The position numbers and the translations under genes were made by a program. A stretch of DNA of 64,000 nt from Nitrospirota bacterium (GTDB lineage Bacteria; Nitrospirota; Nitrospiria; Nitrospirales; Nitrospiraceae). Shown here piece after piece: positions 61,715 to 64,000 of the stretch. Below the pieces are notes generated by a model. The model was not told the origin of the DNA. It worked only from the letters and a program-made list of their open reading frames with translations, and did not search any database. Within the stretch, counting starts at the first letter, position 1. The number at the start of each line of letters is the position of its first letter. Where the stretch lies: positions 1-64,000 of the forward strand of contig JAUSMA010000058.1 in the NCBI GenBank assembly GCA_030645475.1. Direction: 5' to 3'.

Positions 61715-61933
61715 GTGCCCGAAGGCAAGAAGGTTCGCATCCGCGTCCGGACTGTGAACTGTGTCTACGTTGGCGACTTCCTCATTCCTCCCATGAGACA
61801 TCGTGTGTCCGATGCGATCAACGAAGAACAACGCCTCTTTATCAGCCTCACCGACGTGGTGATCGATGATAAGGATCGCTCGGAGTTCGTGGCCGTCAAT
61901 AAAAACCTGATTGAGTCGATCGCTCAGCTGTAG
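61715..61933 (+). CDS. DUF6812-like small protein
   Basis: A 72-residue protein with GTG start at 61715, seven bases after GGGAGGAGG. RVRTVNCVYVGDFLIPPMRHRVSDAINEEQRLFISLTDVVID is a compact beta domain that fits the DUF6812 pattern (strand, G-x-(F/I)-x-x-P, R-x-S-D, F-I-x-L-T-D). Such proteins are small, cytosolic and uncharacterised. It lies 29 bp after the COX24-like gene and may be co-transcribed with it. Confidence 0.7.
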   Translation: MPEGKKVRIRVRTVNCVYVGDFLIPPMRHRVSDAINEEQRLFISLTDVVIDDKDRSEFVAVNKNLIESIAQL

Positions 61934-62021
61934 CGATCGGTTCTACCAGGAACTTGAGACGCCACCTCTGCCGTTCTTTCATGAGTGATTCGCAGCTGCC
62001 CCTCTACAATCGTCCCTCAAC

Positions 62022-63752
62022 ATGTCCACCTTCTCACGATTTCTCCCGTTCCTGAAGCCCTATCTGTCCCGTATGGCGCTCGCAGGCCTGCTGGTCATGG
62101 TGGTCGCCGCGATCAATCTGGCCCTGCTACGGTTAGCCGGCACGTTATGGGACGTCATTACCGTCCAGCACGACCAGTCCAGAATGACGGAGCTGATCTC
62201 CCTCTTTCTCGGGCTCGTCCTCCTGCAAGGCCTCTGCTCGATGGGCCACAGTTATTTGACCGCCTGGATTTCCCAACGCATCGTCGCCAACTTCCGCCAA
62301 CACCTCTTTAAACATCTGCATACCCTCTCCGTCAGCTTCTTTTCCCGTCGGCGTACCGGAGAACTCCTTTCACGACTCATGAACGACGTCACGGTCATCC
62401 AATCCGTCGTTACGGAAACGCCGATCGACAGCGCAAAACAGCTCGTGACCTTCATCGGAGGGATCACATTCTTACTGATAATGAACTGGCGGCTGTGCCT
62501 CTTGATCCTGGTTCTGCTTCCATTACTCGTCCTCGTGGCGAAATTTTTCGGGCGCAGACTGAAATCTCTCTCGACCTCGATTCAAGACCAGACCGCGGCC
62601 TTGAGTACCTTAATCGAAGAAGTGATCTCCGGCATTCGCATCGTGAAGTCTTTCGTGCAAACAGAACGAGAAGAAGCCAGATTTGCCACACAAGTCGAGC
62701 AGACCTTGTCGTTGACGATGCAACGGGCGAACATCATGGCGGTATTTGTGCCCGTCATCAGCCTCCTCACCTTCTCCGCCGCCGCTGCGGTCTTGTGGTA
62801 CGGGGGGCTCCAAGTCATCGACGGAACCGTGTCGCCCGGCGATCTCTTCGCCTTCGTCCTCTTTGCCGGCATCCTGATCGGTCCGTTCAGTTCCGCCGCC
62901 CGCGTGTTCGCACAGATCCGGGAAGCGCAGGGCGCCACACAACGGGTATTCGAAATTCTGGACACCCATTCCGAAGTGAGCGACTCCCCCACGGCCACGT
63001 CGCTGTCCACCGTCTCGGGACATATCCGGGCGGAGCACATCGGCTTTGCCTACGACCCACGGCAACCGGTCTTAACGGATGTCTCATTCGAAGCCAAGCC
63101 GGGCGAACTCGTCGCCATCGTCGGTCCCACCGGCGCCGGAAAAACGACCGTGATGAACTTGCTCCACCGCTTCTACGATCCCACGGAAGGGCGCATCACG
63201 ATCGACGGGCAGGATCTTCGCCAAGTCACCATGGATAGCTGGTATCGGCAGATCGCGCTGGTTCCGCAAGAAACGATCCTATTCGGCGGAACGATTCTCG
63301 ATAATATTCGTTACGGAAACAGGGAGGCGACTGAAGAAGAAGTCGTCGCGGCGAGTCGTGCGGCCCATGCCCACGACTTCATCATGAATTTCCCGGATCA
63401 GTACCAGACCGTCGTGGGAGAAAAAGGCATCAACGTCTCAGGCGGGCAGCGGCAACGCATCGCCATCGCCAGGGCCATTGTGAAAAATCCACGGATCTTG
63501 TTGTTAGATGAGGCGACCTCCGCCCTCGACAGTGAATCGGAGAGGCTCGTCCAGGAAGCGCTTGAGCAACTCATGAAAGGCCGAACGACCTTTGTGATCG
63601 CCCATCGCTTGACGACCATCCAGCGGGCCGACCGCATCCTCGTGCTCAATAAGGGCCACCTCGTTGAAACCGGTACCCATGCCGAACTCATCGACCATAA
63701 AGGGCTTTACCAGTACCTCTACACCCTGCGCCTTACTGAGCTTCCTGCATAA
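62022..63752 (+). CDS. MsbA-like ABC exporter, fused permease and ATPase
   Basis: A 576-residue half-transporter. Six helices lie in residues ~15-300 with SVSFFSRRRTGELLSRLMNDV, the coupling-helix region. The ATPase half has Walker A GPTGAGKTT (near 375), Q-loop ALVPQETILFGGTI, signature VSGGQRQRIAIARAI, Walker B ILLLDEATSALD and H-loop AHRLTT. It works as a homodimer. MsbA-type lipid A-core flipping is the likely function in a diderm, but multidrug export cannot be excluded. It has its own start after an 88-bp gap. Confidence 0.93.
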   Translation: MSTFSRFLPFLKPYLSRMALAGLLVMVVAAINLALLRLAGTLWDVITVQHDQSRMTELISLFLGLVLLQGLCSMGHSYLTAWISQRIVANFRQHLFKHLHTLSVSFFSRRRTGELLSRLMNDVTVIQSVVTETPIDSAKQLVTFIGGITFLLIMNWRLCLLILVLLPLLVLVAKFFGRRLKSLSTSIQDQTAALSTLIEEVISGIRIVKSFVQTEREEARFATQVEQTLSLTMQRANIMAVFVPVISLLTFSAAAAVLWYGGLQVIDGTVSPGDLFAFVLFAGILIGPFSSAARVFAQIREAQGATQRVFEILDTHSEVSDSPTATSLSTVSGHIRAEHIGFAYDPRQPVLTDVSFEAKPGELVAIVGPTGAGKTTVMNLLHRFYDPTEGRITIDGQDLRQVTMDSWYRQIALVPQETILFGGTILDNIRYGNREATEEEVVAASRAAHAHDFIMNFPDQYQTVVGEKGINVSGGQRQRIAIARAIVKNPRILLLDEATSALDSESERLVQEALEQLMKGRTTFVIAHRLTTIQRADRILVLNKGHLVETGTHAELIDHKGLYQYLYTLRLTELPA

Positions 63753-63761
63753 ACCTCAAAC

Positions 63762-64000
63762 TTATATCCCGATCGTTTCGATCACCTGCATGTCTTCGTC
63801 CGTCAAGGTGAACTGTTCAGCTTGCAGGTCTTCTTTCATATGTTGCGGATTCGTGGTGCCGGTCAAGGGAAGCATCCCGACCTGCATCGCAAACCGAAAG
63901 ACAACCTGGGCCAGCCCTGCCCCTAACCGTTGGGCGATCGCCCGAATGGCTGGTTCGGCAAAGATGCCCTGATTCGCGGTCAACAACGAAAATCCTTGAT
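63762..64000 (-). CDS. Aldo/keto reductase, C-terminal part (partial)
   Basis: The reading frame runs from the window edge to a stop at 63762, at least 79 residues. AIRAIAQRLGAGLAQVVFRFAMQVGMLPLTGTTNPQHMKEDL matches the NADPH-binding end of aldo/keto reductases, where the P-L-T-G-T-(T/S) loop and following helix hold the 2'-phosphate. The catalytic tetrad lies outside the window. It converges on the ABC exporter gene with nine bases between stops. Confidence 0.88.
   Translation of the reverse strand, partial: QGFSLLTANQGIFAEPAIRAIAQRLGAGLAQVVFRFAMQVGMLPLTGTTNPQHMKEDLQAEQFTLTDEDMQVIETIGI

Noticed and set aside
1-64000. CRISPR arrays, tRNA or rRNA genes
   Set aside because: No regularly spaced repeats, cloverleaf sequences or conserved rRNA segments were seen in any intergenic region.

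Overview
The window reads as a chromosomal segment of a GC-rich, diderm bacterium. The best guess is the phylum Nitrospirota, genus Nitrospira or a close relative. This rests on gene content and protein character: lipoproteins and an outer-membrane barrel, a cytochrome P460, an animal-type haem peroxidase, a 31-residue COX24-like protein, PilZ-like paralogues and the rny-ymdB-xseA-xseB-tlyA order. No rRNA or other decisive marker is present, so the assignment is an inference. I saw no tRNA, rRNA or CRISPR array.

Region by region. 1-145 is the 3' end of an IS30-family element cut by the window edge. 0.4-5.6 kb (mostly minus strand) holds an LPP20-like lipoprotein, a diverged ~115-bp tandem repeat, a zinc-ribbon protein, a CBS-pair protein, two PilZ-type proteins and a SulP anion transporter with a STAS domain. 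5.7-9.9 kb holds a small membrane protein, a haem peroxidase, a methyltransferase, a GIY-YIG protein and a small secreted protein. 16.1-9.9 kb (minus) is a tight seven-gene operon: DUF6714-like protein, O-methyltransferase, lipoprotein, outer-membrane barrel, flavin reductase, SDR and MFS exporter. It looks like an uncharacterised tailoring/export or detoxification pathway.

17.1-25.9 kb (plus) is the most distinctive accessory block. A TetR regulator, a QueG-like 4Fe-4S/SCP2 fusion and an ECF42-type sigma factor are followed by three DGPF (YCII) proteins, two VOC proteins, an SRPBCC protein, a DUF1579 protein, a lipoprotein, a BNR beta-propeller and an overlapping MoaD/ThiS-like protein. A TGTCGA-N16-CGAC sequence, the promoter form reported for ECF42, lies right after the sigma gene. 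25.9-28.7 kb is a run of small accessory genes.

29-33.8 kb carries a cytochrome P460 with a strong terminator, then an arsenic island: arsM-like methyltransferase, arsS radical-SAM enzyme, and a convergent arsR-acr3 operon with two ArsR-type palindromes, one filling the arsR promoter spacer exactly. 33.9-41.6 kb holds hflK-hflC, fhs, an M23 peptidase, cutA, a rhodanese and a sugar-nucleotide epimerase. 46.9-39.9 kb (minus) is a housekeeping chain: zapB-like, zapA, a structured 0.58-kb spacer, rny, ymdB, xseA, xseB, tlyA, epimerase. 47-64 kb is mostly core: two lytic transglycosylases, rlmN, a catalytic/non-catalytic M16 peptidase pair, a three-cysteine LarE, the F0 half of ATP synthase (atpZ-B-E-F) without F1, pabB-pabC, nadB, a 31-aa ribosome-associated-type protein, an MsbA-like ABC exporter and the end of an aldo/keto reductase.

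Candidates for new biology are the ECF42/DGPF block, the propeller-MoaD pair, the seven-gene operon and an xseA gene whose conserved N-terminus lies upstream of any canonical start codon but behind a well-placed ACG.
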